A DNA stretch of 64,000 nucleotides, taken from NCBI GenBank assembly GCA_946894095.1, contig OX335644.1, forward strand, positions 5,065,595-5,129,594. Reading direction: 5' to 3'. Source of the stretch: Incurvaria masculella (Eukaryota; Arthropoda; Insecta; Lepidoptera; Incurvariidae). This document shows, in pieces, positions 34,919 to 46,549 of the stretch. The translations under genes were made by a program, and so were the position numbers. Within the stretch, counting starts at the first letter, position 1. The number at the start of each line of letters is the position of its first letter. The notes beneath the pieces are model-generated. The model was not told the origin of the DNA. It did no database searches and saw only the letters and a list, made by a program, of their open reading frames with translations.

Positions 34919-35271
34919 TTAAGATAATGATGAGGTGATCGTCTTCCATACAAAAGTGCGTTCCTGTTTACTCAGTTAAATAAAAAAAAACTCAAATTTT
35001 GGTTATAAATCACCTGAGAGCTCTACTGTACCTTTTGACTTTTTCAATAACTTATCTTGTATCCATGTTATAAGGCTTTTTCATTTGTATACAAATGCTT
35101 GGATTAGAGGCTAGATAGATTAGATATAAGTAAAATTATCAAAAAAATAAAAACAAACAGAGGTAACTCTCATTTTATTTATTTAATGTGCCCAATTTCA
35201 TTAAAATAGTTCTTAATTTGACTGAAAAAACACGCACGCGCCATTGATTGGAGCTTGATCACCATCTTACC
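34919..35271. mobile_element. TTAA MITE family T, uninterrupted copy
   Basis: Left arm TTAAGATAATGATGAGGTGA, TCGTCTTCCATACAAAAGTG. The right arm GCGCGCCATTGATTGG, AGCTTGATCACCATCTTA is the imperfect inverse. The interior has CACCTGAGAGCTCTACTGTA. It is the reference for the interrupted copies at 15897-17111 and 51406-52332. Confidence 0.78.
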
Positions 35272-38200
35272 TGTAATTCAGACGTGCAGTAATTCTCAGT
35301 CAACCACATCAGTATGCACCTCTTTAGTATTTAAACAGTGAATGAATAATTCAAAACAGTCAAAGCAAATCCTCCGAACACTTGTGACCGCGGCGCCGCC
35401 GAGCCCTGGTCAAGGGTCACAGCCAATTTGAATTCGGGGCGTCTTGTACAAAGCGGCTGGCGCCTGCGAACTCCTTCCTGAAGAGTTGAAAGTAATGCAT
35501 AAATTATCATGAAATCTTCCTGAAATTATTTTCAACGACATTTGCGTACGTGCATGATGAAAAATTTTTCAAATTCTGTCCTGATATCGTACGAGTATAT
35601 GCGTTACATACAGGGTGTTTACAACAAAATAAAAAATATTTTAAACACATTTGAGCTATGCGAAAAATTGCTTAAACACCATGTCTTTGTCTCTGCTAGT
35701 TTATGAGATATTCGCGTTTAAATACCATTGGTTTTCCAAAATAATCGATCGAATAATTTTACTAGATTTTTACATGTTTACTTATTGCAAAGTTTTTAAA
35801 AAATACCGATTCCGAAAATGGTCCATTTTTTTATTGAGCTGTTAACACAGCCTGAATAATTAATTACTTAAGTTTTCATCCAGCAGGATGAGTAGTAAAA
35901 AAAACGATCTTGAGGCACAATAAATGCTATTTAACAAGTGGCTAACTCATACGATTTTTTATTTTTGTGCGGATGAACTATTCAAAACAGTCATACATTG
36001 TTTCAAACCACTCTGAAGGTCAGATGTTATAGGAAGTTGGCGCGAAAATCAAGCATGGCATTTTTCAACGTGTGCACTTATTTTTTTACATAATAAACTT
36101 AATCACAATTTAATATAGCAATCCCAAGGATGTTCTCAATACGATTTTAGTCTGCGCGGTGTTTTAATCAATGTAATTCCTTAATCAAACATATTTTCAT
36201 GATGGCGAGTTTGTACGCCACAAAGGACGAAAACCCGTACCTGTCTCGGTTAGAAGCAAACAGATGTTTACACAAATCAAAACCATGTCAATTTCGAAAC
36301 ACCCGCTCGTGATGGTGCATTTGTTTAGGACCGCGTGTTTGCTCTGTACATATGTACATATGAAGTATTTGTATTTGAAATGAAGGAGGGGCTCGCTTTT
36401 ATGTTTTCAGCTTTCGAAACGATTTTCACATCATTTCGATACCTTCATTCGTAGCAACACAGCAGCGTGTGTACTTAAGAATTGTGAAAGTCCAACCAAC
36501 TGTTGAATGCTTTGTGGCCTGAAAATCGGTTGCCTACTTGTGTGTATGTCACACTAGTGAAATTCACACAAGGAAATGGTAAATTATAAAAAAAGCTCAT
36601 GTGCAGGGGTAAATATATATATATTCTATCGTAATGACTATCCGTATTTTTAACCGACTTCATTAAAGGAGGAGGTTATCAATTCATCGGAATCTTTTTT
36701 TTTTGCGAACGTAGATTTGTGCTATCAGTCCTATAAGTACAATCTGAGGATTGAAAAATCCGCCCTTAATGAATAACTTTCAATACGCCGGAAAATCATG
36801 GAGCCATGAGTACTGTGGCTTTTTTCTACATCCGCCATAACCTAGCTTCGTTTTGCATACACAACATATTTGTAATTGCCGGCCTTTTCATCGCGGACTT
36901 CATTGCGCCGTTCACTCGAATCCCAGCACTCTTTCAGCAACTTTTCATCACGGGATTGAAAATTAAGTAACAAAACACAAAACATGTTTATAACATTAAA
37001 GGTATGTAATCAACTGAGTTGACATTTCAGAACATAAGGGAACTTTCGGAAGGCTTCTAGGTCAATTCGTATAGAAAGCGACACTTTGATTGTTTGTTCT
37101 ATGATATTGTTGCGACACTTTGTTTTCCGCTCTTGTTTTTGAGTGGAAGCTTAAATTATAATTATTTTCCTGACATCGAGAGCTATCGAAGAAATCTCTT
37201 TTAATTAAAGGCTTCATTCACGAATTTCGATCTTTATTTATTTCGCAATAGTTTCGCCGGCAAAATCTGTGAAAATATAAGATATTTAATGCTATTATAG
37301 CTATGTAATATACCTTTGAAACTCTCTCTCCGTCTTCTCGATTAATTTTTATTCCCGAATTTTGCAACGAATGTTTATTACTACTGGTAATCGCAACTCG
37401 AGCTTGTAATAGGTACTTTGTTGCTGTCTGCATCAATCATCGATCTTTGAAATTTGCTTTGATCTCACAATTTAATTAGTGGACATATAATACTTGTAAA
37501 GTGTCCTCGATAAACGCGAACAAGCCACCTGCGAAGGAACAGTTATTTTTGTATAGTATGACTGGCTAATGTCATGATTATTCTAACCAATAAACAATTA
37601 TTTTAAGAGACATTTTATCACTGGTATTAGTTCTGTTCAAAGCTTTATTTTTTAATACGTTCCGGTACACATAGGCACCCAAGCCTACGCAATACGACAC
37701 AACGTCTATTGACGACTGCCTGCAAACCAAATACATACGAAGTAATTATTAGTGTTATCTTTGCCACAACGTCGAAGGGCGTCAGACCGCAGTAATAAAT
37801 AAAGAAGTGTGACTAATTTGTATCGTATTAGAAGGTATTTCAGTCGCGAACAATATACGCACACAAAGTAACCTTCACGCACACTTACAAGCGTGCACTG
37901 TGTATTGTGTCACAACGTTACGGTACGGGTGTATGGGCAGTACTGAGCAGTCACGTCGAGAGACGTTTTCATCGTATCACACCGCATGTTATAGCATATG
38001 ATAGGATACGTCGTTGTCGGGCGGGAAGACAAAATGTATGAGAAATACATGTGTCATTTTGGTGTTACATGAGCCCGTCTATTGACGTTGCACCCCGCAC
38101 TTGTTAATGAATGAACAGACATAGATTCGTTGAACTTTACGACTCCTTAAGCTGCGTGTCACTATCTTCTAACAAAAGTGTATGCTTACCTGCAAACACT

Positions 38201-38614
38201 ATTGAAGGATGGCATAACGTTTGTTGCATAATAATGGCATAATGATGTCTAATAAATATTTTCACATAAATTTGAAGGCCGTAATGGCCAATAAAATGGC
38301 GAGTTGCGTCTCCGCTAATATTGTAAGTGGCGCCCTCTCTCTGCATTTTTATTGGCCTTTATATTTTCTTTTATTACATCAAACCGAAAACGTATTGTCT
38401 ATTTTTCGTTAGGCGTTAGGTAAACAGGCATATTGTGAAAGCTCGAAAAAAAAGTTATATACTTGCTGTGCTTATTTTTGTTATTCAACTCGTGTAAAAC
38501 TTGGACTGGTCAAAATCAATTCCTTTCATTGTTTAAAAACTCATCATATTTATCTTTCTTACTACTAGTGTTATTTTGTTTTATTTTATTACATATATAA
38601 TTATTTGCGTACAT
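35272..38614. other. Intron 2 interior, mostly unassigned
   Basis: 35611-35851 has inverted ACAGGGTGTT and AACACAGCCTG-like ends, possibly a degraded MITE. 36650-36680 has the lepidopteran repeat word CCGACTTCATTAAAGGAGGA. 35390-35480 is GC-richer and unassigned. No exon recognised. Confidence 0.4.
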
Positions 38615-38716
38615 TTGAGTAGGTCCCATGGATGGTTTGCATTCACTATTCGATCCTGTAGGTGGCGCTGTTGTCGGGATATTGATTTGAGCGGAGTCGG
38701 GGCCACAGCTAGTAAC
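38615..38716 (-). repeat. Fragment of CTAGCTG-type interspersed repeat
   Basis: Ends GAGCGGAGTCGGGGCCACAG then CTAGTA, resembling the inverse of the start at 43980. Divergent. Confidence 0.45.
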
Positions 38717-39016
38717 TAATAAAATAATACTGAAACAAAAAGATTAAGAAAAAGCATGGCAGTACCGTTATTGTTAACATTACAGAATATGTTACTAGTC
38801 AAATGTAAATAACTCTCAAACGTTGACTTAGATTGCAGGGACAGACGTCGAAGTCAATCAATATTTAATCACGTCACTTTTAGTGAACTGCATGGAGTTG
38901 ACTTATAGTTCCTTCCTTAAGTCCATAAAAACAGTTTCGTGTTTAACCGTACGTTGACGTTAATTTTCTCCTTTCGTGCACTTTATTAGGGTATTCGGAA
39001 AGATTAAGAGAACATT

Positions 39017-39135
39017 TTCTAAGGCTGGTGTGCACAATCTCAGGTTACTGTTATAGTTACGGTTATTATAGATCTCTCTTCCTTCTTCTTCAAGTGAAAA
39101 ATAAGGACGGAGAACAAAAGATTGTGCACTTCACG
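39017..39135 (+). mobile_element. MITE family G, partial copy
   Basis: AAGGCTGGTGTGCACAATCT, CAGGTTACTGTTATAGTTAC, ATAGATCTCTCTTCCTTCTT, ending GATTGTGCACTTCACGCTTA. Inverted ends (GTGCACAATC; GATTGTGCAC). Full copy at 45730-45887. Confidence 0.72.
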
Positions 39136-39309
39136 CTTAATCCAATTTTGAAAACTTGGTCATACAAATATGTCTTTCATATGGTCATTCAAATCTGTGT
39201 TAATGTGAAAAATAATCCTAATTTAAAATGTTTTGGGAAAATTAAAAGTACATAGGTAAAAGGTGCACAAATGGAGATTCATAAGGGTAACCATTGGATA
39301 TTGTTACAG

Positions 39310-39370
39310 GAGCAGGAAGCACTCTCCAATTCTGCCGATCACTCCGCAGACTCCCGACTAGATGGCAACG
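39310..39370 (+). CDS. orcokinin: Orcokinin exon 2: spacer exon shared by A and B
   Basis: A 61-base exon between acceptor TTGTTACAG|GAG and donor AACG|GTGAGT. It enters in phase 0 and leaves in phase 1. It encodes EQEALSNSADHSADSRLDGN plus the first base of a Gly or Glu codon. This is an acidic, polar stretch just after the signal peptide, in the place of the usual non-peptide spacer of insect orcokinin precursors. Phase 1 fits both downstream choices. With the B exon the split codon becomes GAA (Glu); with the first A exon it becomes GGT (Gly). That double fit is strong support for alternative splicing here. Confidence 0.9.
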
Positions 39371-39779
39371 GTGAGTCATACGCCTTTTTCATTCGCACCA
39401 CTCAGCATACATAAAGCTCTCGCCTGGGATAGGGTTCATTCACAGAATACCAGACCTGATTTAGAAATGGCTGCTTTCATACTGAGCTGTACGATAGCTA
39501 AGTAACATGTCTTGTGCCATGTCCAATAAATGTTTCTTCGCTCACAATTGTTAAAATGCACTTTTCCACGTCAAGCTTTACGTACCTGACCTTGGCTCTC
39601 CATGCACTATAAAATCGTACCGAAGTGTTGACAAAGCATTGCTAAACTGTATTTTATTCATTTATCGGTGATCTTTTTAATCAATTTGTAACCAAGATGC
39701 ATTTTCATAAATATGTTAGACAACATTATGGCAAGAAAAAGCACGGCAACAAAGTTAAAATGTAGATAAATCGTAGATA

Positions 39780-40106
39780 TTGAGCGGCTCGGAGCCTAGT
39801 GGCGCGGGGACTTGCTTAGCTTACGAGGGGTCTGCAAACTGCTCCATGGTTCGGAATCCATGTAAAAAATTATGTTCCCTCCCCCTACTAGGTGGTAGGG
39901 ATTAAGCCCGCCCGCGTTGGTAACATCGCATTCGATAAAAATATGGTCGAAGCGGCAATGAAAATTTGTCCGTGTTTTCTATCCAGTTAAATGTTGCTCG
40001 TAAAGGGCAGGTCCTGGCATGGCACCTAATTTCTTCGGGAATGTGGTGTATGGAGAAATATCATAACGGTAGTATTAGTTTTCAATGTCAGGTTGCATAA
40101 AAAAAA
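39780..40106 (+). mobile_element. tRNA-derived SINE, internally shortened
   Basis: TGAGCGGCTCGGAGCCTAGT, GGCGCGGGGACTTGC, then a jump to GCTCCATGGTTCGGAATCCA: the Pol III B box and the following CT-rich part are deleted. The tail ends GTCAGGTTGCATAAAAAAAA. Confidence 0.8.
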
Positions 40107-40318
40107 GGTGTGATCATATTATGATTTGTAGCTCAGGGACGTGCCTTTCATGCCAGAACCATGGGTTCAACTCCCAGCCCGGTTCATGCACCACTATCTT
40201 TCTCTTTATGAGTTGGATAAGTGAATGTAAGACTGTAGGCCCCCTTCCCCTACTATGTCGTAGGGTTAAGTCCGTCCGGGTTGGTACCATTGTATTGGAT
40301 GAAAATATGGTTTAAATT
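40107..40318 (+). mobile_element. SINE fragment following the previous copy
   Basis: TGTAGCTCAGGGACGTGCC, GGTTCAACTCCCAGCCCGG, CACCACTATCTTTCTCTTTA, then GTCCGTCCGGGTTGGTACCA. The tail is missing. Confidence 0.7.
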
Positions 40319-40728
40319 GTGTTCCAAAGTCGTGATACTTCTCATGCTTTTAGACGCAAATTTTAGACGGACTATATACAGATTCTACTGAAATTTCAAC
40401 ATTGTTTGCACGATGTTACCGCAATGTAAGAAAGGTATGAACCCAAGATTTAATCCAAATACGAGCTCCAGCCGTTATTTCAGCGAGCGTCCGAAAATAT
40501 GACCTCTACCAGCTGAAAATCGAGATATGGGAACGGAGTCTCCCGCGAGGCCGAGTGGTCTCTGCCTCGGAAAAATAACCGAGATAATGAAAATTGTTGG
40601 CCTCCCACGGATTATCAACCCGCATCATACTAGAGTGTGTCCTGAATATGTTAATCTTGTTCATATGGCGCCACCCAAACATTTTTTTATTCGGATTTTT
40701 TAAAAAATATCAGTTTATACTAAATAAC
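40319..40728. other. Unassigned DNA
   Basis: No exon or repeat recognised. Confidence 0.4.
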
Positions 40729-41314
40729 CTAAGACTGAAGTGTGCCAGTCTGGTTAATGTTACAGTTACGTTTATTACTATACGCTCTATACATACGCTC
40801 CAATACATTCTAACATGCTGTATTTCTGCTTGGGAAGAAGCTGCGGTCTTATCTCATAAAAGCAGAAATATCAAAAACAGCTGCCCTAAAGGTTCTTTTA
40901 AAAAACCCTATAGATACCCTACACACCAACTACACACAGAAACAGTTACAATACGGCAACTTTTCCACTCTGCAATCCTCAAAAATGTACACAAAACCAT
41001 AAATCTCGAACATTCACATCGATCACACGACACACGAACACGATCAATTTATATTTCTAAAAAATACGATAACACGCTTTGGACAACGATTTAAACTGTT
41101 TTTAGGACCACATATATATATAACACAATCAGTTTGAGTCGAAATACACGAAACCTTTGTAAACGTTCTTTTAGAACATACATACACATATACATATTTA
41201 AATAATATGAACTACGACCAAACTTACCCCTTAACCCTCATTAACTTAACTTAAAGAAGATATATATATGATAACCGTAACTATAGAGATCGTGCACTCC
41301 ACTCCGTGCCTTAG
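40729..41314. mobile_element. MITE family G enclosing a LINE piece
   Basis: The left arm (TAAGACTGAAGTGTGCCAGT; CTGGTTAATGTTACAGTTAC) and right arm (GATAACCGTAACTATAGAGA; TCGTGCACTCCACTCCGTGC, CTTA) are inverted and match the G family. The middle encodes a LINE C-terminal fragment. Confidence 0.6.
40790..41230 (+). pseudogene. LINE (Jockey-like) ORF2 C-terminal remnant
   Basis: Translation gives LQYILTCCISAWEEA, KKPYRYPTHQLHTET, IRQLFHSAILKNVHKT and HDTRTRSIYISKKYDN, then a stop at 41092-41094. After a frame change it continues with RNTRNLCKRSFRTYIH. The order (YGISxWG-like, KKPYRYPT, RQLF, THKT, RxxTR, FKRxLRxYI) is that of insect LINE C-termini. A frameshift and truncation make it dead. 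The clade is inferred. Confidence 0.7.
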
Positions 41315-42714
41315 AATCAGAGATCTAAATCTTAATCATCTAAATATTTCCTTAGAATAATTATCTCTACCTTTCAAATTATTTGATAAATGTCTACCAG
41401 TTTGAATGCTTTATTTCGTCAAATTACTGAGAGTTATAGGTTATGTATTATCACTACGTGTCCATCGGGTCACTAAGTGACCGCAAATATTAGTGAAGGC
41501 GTAATTTTCCCCCGGCGGAGCCATGGATAACACAGAAAGGGCAACACCTACAAAATGGGACAAATATCGACTAATTGCTCTCAAATGGAACTAATTCCCG
41601 GTGGATCAGTTTTTCTCAGTCCATTCCATACCAAAAAAGTTCGTTTTCTTAAAAGTATAAAATATATTAAAATACTAGTTCCTTGTGGAATTAAATGAGT
41701 AAACATATGTTGAGTTTTATCAATCAAAACATCAATTATAAATTTTAATCATAAAGGTAAAGTCTATGGACATTTCGAAGGATATTCTTGCGTATCCTGA
41801 AAAAACTCTGCACGGTCAAAATATTGGTAATCAAGATATGAAGTTCCATTACCAGGTCGCTGTAAAATATATCCCCCTTTCAAAGTAAAATAAAATGAAC
41901 GCGGCCGGATAAAATCGTGATTTACACCCAATAGCTAATAAAAAGGTGTTTGAGAATTAAGCCATAGTCACGCGGTAATACTCTTTGCCATAGTGCCAGT
42001 TTGCCAATAAACCTAGCTCAACATAAATGAGTTATACACATTGTACAAACAAAGTACACATTATGAACAACAATTAGAGATAATGATAATTAGAGAGGAG
42101 AATAGGCGGGGCGGCGGCGCGGCGGCGCCTCGTTGTGACTCGAAGGGACCATGGAAAAAGTTTCCGGATGGGGTTAAATTCGGTTCCGTGCACTTCCGAC
42201 CCCATTGACGACCACATTGATATTCTCGGACCTCACGCATGGCTTGGAGTTCCTTGTGAAAATAAATTAGTAAATATATGTGTTAAGTATTGTGTGTGTA
42301 TTTGTAAGAATTATGTTTCCTCTAAAGCTATTTCTCCATAGTTACTACTCGCACTACTGCTCACGATACCCAAAGGTAGACTGGTAGAAAATGCCTCCGG
42401 CATTAAGTTGTGCCTTTTGCCCGAGTTTTTTTGAGTGCAATAAACTTATATAAAAAAATAAATAAAAAGTATTATTCATTGAACCATAAATATAACAATA
42501 TAGATAGATAGACACATAGTCTGATAGAGGGATTTCGACAAAGAAACCCTACATCCCAAATTGATGATTGACCATTTCTGTGATCTATCGTCTGTACCTC
42601 CTAGAATGCGCTTCGAAGTTGCATAACTACCATCGTTCAACACGCAACAGACAACTTTAAAAAAAATCCTCTTAGAAACCACCGACACGGTAGATCCTGA
42701 ATCTACTGGGTTGG
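41315..42714. other. Intron 3 interior, unassigned
   Basis: A short GC-rich spot (GGCGGGGCGGCGGCGCGGCG) lies near 42105-42125. No exon fits the splice phases here. Otherwise AT-rich. Confidence 0.4.
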
Positions 42715-42870
42715 TAAACTATGAAATGTCGAGTTACTTCCTCCAAAGTTCAAACTGAGGTCCTTTAAAAGTTATGTAAAGAAGCATCTGGTCGGTTGGC
42801 ATGGTTTTCTCTGCCTCCGAGGATGTTTGAAATCTCATGTTCGTCGTCGGACAATGGCGTAAGCACTGAA
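42715..42870 (+). pseudogene. LINE C-terminal scrap, decayed
   Basis: CAAACTGAGGTCCTTTAAAA, GTTATGTAAAGAAGCATCTG, GTCGGTTGGCATGGTTTTCT translates to LRSFKSYVKKHLVGWHGFL, a LINE C-terminal style. Related to the 7600-7815 sequence. The frame is not maintained around it. Confidence 0.45.
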
Positions 42871-43979
42871 CTAAAAAGCGATACATTTATTATTGTCACG
42901 AGTAGTTACCACCTAGATGCAGTTGAGTGATCTAGCAAAATTATTTGTGCGTTTAAATCATATTTTTCCGATTTTTGACATTCTGTTATGTCGATGTCGC
43001 TAAAGGACCGCTCAAAGGGTACATTGAAAACCGCTTAAAGAGTACATTGTTTCCCGCATTCAGCAATCACGCATGAGCTTACTAAAGAATTCAGGTGTGT
43101 CACCTAAGGGTGTAATATTATCCACGTGTGCAAACAACTTGACCCACTAATAAGAATTGCCCTGCCCTCGCCTAGATCAAGCGAACTTTAGTTTTCAGCT
43201 TAGATTATTTTCTGAGAAACGATGGTTTGCGTCTACTACCCATGCAATAAAATTATAGGCTCATTATTGTGGTGGCGTCTTTGAACGTTTATATAGTCAT
43301 GTGATTTTATGCCATGGAATATTATTGGATTTGGATAAAACATTAGTGGTTTTACTGTTATTTTAATGCTATCCTGTATTCTCTATTGTTTATTAATTTC
43401 TAATATTTTCATGCATTTTAGCTTAATGCAGAAAACACGCGTCTATGGACATTAGGGCGTGATAACACTTGCTTGCATTCAGTTCTATAAGAGCGTAATC
43501 AAAACGCTTTTTTACTATTTTTAAAAATAATTTCAACCTATTTTGGAATTTCAAAAAGATGAAATATGCATTGATGGTCTAGCTATATTTGAAACCTATA
43601 ACGGTAAATATCTAATGCTCATATTCTGTATTCAAACTTTTTTTATGAAAATGTATTAATATTTGTCTCATTTGAGAACACAAAACGTCAGCAACTTACA
43701 GTTTTATCTCTAAATTATAACTAGACCATCAGATACTTGCCATACACACTTACTTTTTGGTTTATCGAAATTCGTCGTGCTTATATCATTCTTCACCTCC
43801 ATGGGTTATATTTCAATACAATTAAATGTTGTTTTACTAACGTGCTTATCAAACTGAACGCAATTTGCTCGTATCACGCCCTTAACACTATATCGTTATT
43901 AGTTGTATTACATTTTGATCAGATAATAATATAAAAAATCCACTGCCAAGAAATCCCAAGGAACAATTTATGTTTAAAT
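42871..43979. other. Intron 3 interior, unassigned
   Basis: AT-rich. 43020-43060 has a short direct repeat (GGGTACATTG; AGAGTACATTG). No exon seen. Confidence 0.4.
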
Positions 43980-44330
43980 ACTAGCTGCGGTACCCGGCTC
44001 CGCTCGGCTCAATGTCGTGTTGGACTGATTTCGGTCTGAATTATTTCCTGGATAAAAAGTAACCAACCAAAATGCTGGTCCAGGACTATGTATCCATCTC
44101 TCAAATTTAATCAAAATTGTTTGAACCGATATGGCATGATTTCACATTCCCATTTAGAGCTTCGTAAACATTTGGGAGCGAATTTTAAAAACATGTACCG
44201 CCAGACCCTTACGGCACTGGCACTGCTACATAGAAATTGATAAAAAACCAACATAGGAGGGATTAACCCTACCACCTAGTAAGTAAGTAAGGAAGGGGAC
44301 CTAAAGTTTTATGAGGGATACGAACCACAG
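43980..44330 (+). repeat. CTAGCTG-type interspersed repeat, copy 1
   Basis: Starts ACTAGCTGCGGTACCCGGCT, CCGCTCGG, then CTGGATAAAAAGTAACC, TATGTATCCATCTCTCAAAT and CCCATTTAGAGCTTCGTAAA. Colinear with 58258-58640. Of the lepidopteran type often annotated as RTE-related or SINE-like; the class is inferred. Its end carries SINE-like words (CCTACCACCTAGTAAG). Confidence 0.7.
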
Positions 44331-45729
44331 CCACCTTCAACATCGAAAACAAAGAGTTATGGAGGAACATACATACAGAACTGATTTCTAAAGATTTTTA
44401 ATTTAGTTTTAGTATCTTACATAAAGTTTACAAACGAAGTATCTTAGAAAACAAAGCAACTTACTCCATGAACACCCCTTACAGATTTATTATTAGTATA
44501 GATAATTGGGGGAAAAAATATTTCATCGCGGAAGAAAATAGGAAAACCGGCTTTAGATATATTGTGCCCTCTATGAATGCGCTTAAAAATACGATATCAC
44601 ATATCCAAATATTTTCCTTTAAGGCCTCATTCCACACGTTTGCATATATTGTGAATCGGGAATCTGATTGATGACGAGTTATCTCTATTTTTAACCGAAT
44701 TCTTTTATTAAACTAACATTTCAATGACCATGAATAACAGAGAAGAGAAAATTAATATAATTATTATAAATTAATTATATATTTATATTTTATATAATTA
44801 TATATTATAATTATATATAGATAAGTGGCTTGTGGTCGTTAACCCGATTCCACCGGACAATTGGTGCATCACGCATATAGCCCGCAATTATTGTAATGAA
44901 TGCAAAAAATGCGTCGCGCTCGTGAGTACGAATTACCGTTACTGAAACAAGCTTCCACTACGCGCGGTGCGCTACCGACCACGATGAAGCGCTAACTAAA
45001 AAATCCCCAACGGTCAGTTTTCGAACCCCGCTAGTTCTGCTGCCCGCTAATTGAATCGAAATTCAAATTTAAAAAGTTCGTTGAGTATATTCGCCATCCA
45101 CTGAGATGGTTTCACCATTCCTCATTCGCACGTGTAGCTCGGGCTGAGCCCGCGGCGCCGCCGCAACGGCGAGCCACTCATCAGGGCGCACTGCGATATG
45201 TATGAGGTGTGGGCTACCCAAGAGGAAGTGATATAAAATCGATGGCCCTCGCGGGGGTTCGTTAGGCCCTCTTGTTACCTCGAGCCTTGCCCGCGATTAT
45301 TGGGCCGCGATGAATTTATATCAGGGCCAACTAGCACCTACTACACGCTTTACACTCAATCTATATGCATGGAAAACGTTTCGTGAACAAAATATAGTTT
45401 TTGGATGTTGCCCAAACTATTTTACCTCCAAGTTACCTCAATATTTTTTTAATTTAATATTGGTTGTTGATGGCGCTGCCATGATCTACCAAATAGAATG
45501 TTTACCATAAAAACGTAGTAACAACATCCGTAAAACCCTTTCGAGTTAATATAACTTTAATCTACTGTATAATATACGTTGTTTAAAATTACATACAAAT
45601 AATACGAAATCAAGTGCAAAATATTTGATGTTGAGCGGAAGACACCTCTTGTGCCTTTTGCTAGGAGCGGGTCTGGAGCTGCGAAATGTGGGAAGCACAG
45701 GCTACGAAGGCAGAAATAAGCTTGCAATG
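44331..45729. other. Intron 3 with a GC-rich non-repeat block
   Basis: 44760-44820 is an AT-only low-complexity run. 44830-45310 is GC-rich and matches no repeat family in this window (GGGCTGAGCCCGCGGCGCCG near 45137). No open reading frame with fitting splice sites, so I do not call an exon; it may be conserved regulatory DNA. Confidence 0.4.
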
Positions 45730-45887
45730 TTAAGGTGCACAATCTCTGGTTAGTGATAATTTTAAAATTAAAATATATCCGTCCTCATTTTTGGCATGAA
45801 GAAGAAAGAAGATAGATCTATAATTACCATAACTATAAGACAGATACCATATCAGACTATAATAACAGATTGTGCACTCAAGCCTTA
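45730..45887. mobile_element. MITE family G, full copy
   Basis: TTAAGGTGCACAATCTCTGG at the left; CAGATTGTGCACTCAAGCCT, TA at the right. Near-inverted ends, with the interior CTTCTTTC motif (inverted as GAAGAAAGAAGATAGATCTA). Confidence 0.75.
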
Positions 45888-46549
45888 GAATGTATAGTCG
45901 GTGTTTAGATTTACGATTTCATATTAATCCAAGTAAAATTGTGAAACCATTATATATTACGGTTAACAATATAAAGGATGCACCTCTCCCAATGTAGAGC
46001 ACACTGTCGTCTTTGTACATTCTGCAAATCTTTGTCGTATCTCGTGTTGTGTGTTTTAAAGGTAAGTGTACACTTCATTTATCCTTGTTTTATTCTATAT
46101 ATGAACTAAAGCGATCAACAACATACAGTCTTATTTATCATTCAATACGATCATCGATTTTTGTTGACATTCTTCGACATATCCCAGAGTAAACATATTT
46201 GTAATTCGGTACCAAACGTCTGTTGTCATTTATTGAACTTCTATTTATAAAAGGTTGAAGATCGCTTGGGAATATATTTTCAGCTTATAACTTTATAATA
46301 AACTATTTTAATTCCCATGCTTGAATTAATAAAATTTCATTACTTTTAGTTTCTAGTATACTAGATTTTTTAATGGGTCCTACATTGTAATATAATAAAT
46401 TCTACAAATCATTATTATCTATTATGATTTATAAATGAAAGAAAATAATATGACAAATAGTATGATATTCTAATCACAATATGAGATGTGATAAATTAAA
46501 TTTCCGTAAATATTAATATCTGGTAAACGTAATTGACTTTTCGTTTCAG

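Noticed and set aside
40594..41094. A 166-residue plus-strand frame as a host gene
   Set aside because: Its second half is a LINE C-terminus and its first half runs through unrelated DNA and a MITE arm. There is no start context, and it is not a host gene.
42100..42341. GC-rich stretch and short open frame as an extra orcokinin exon
   Set aside because: No acceptor/donor pair keeps the phase between exon 2 and either route, and it encodes no peptide motif or cleavage sites.
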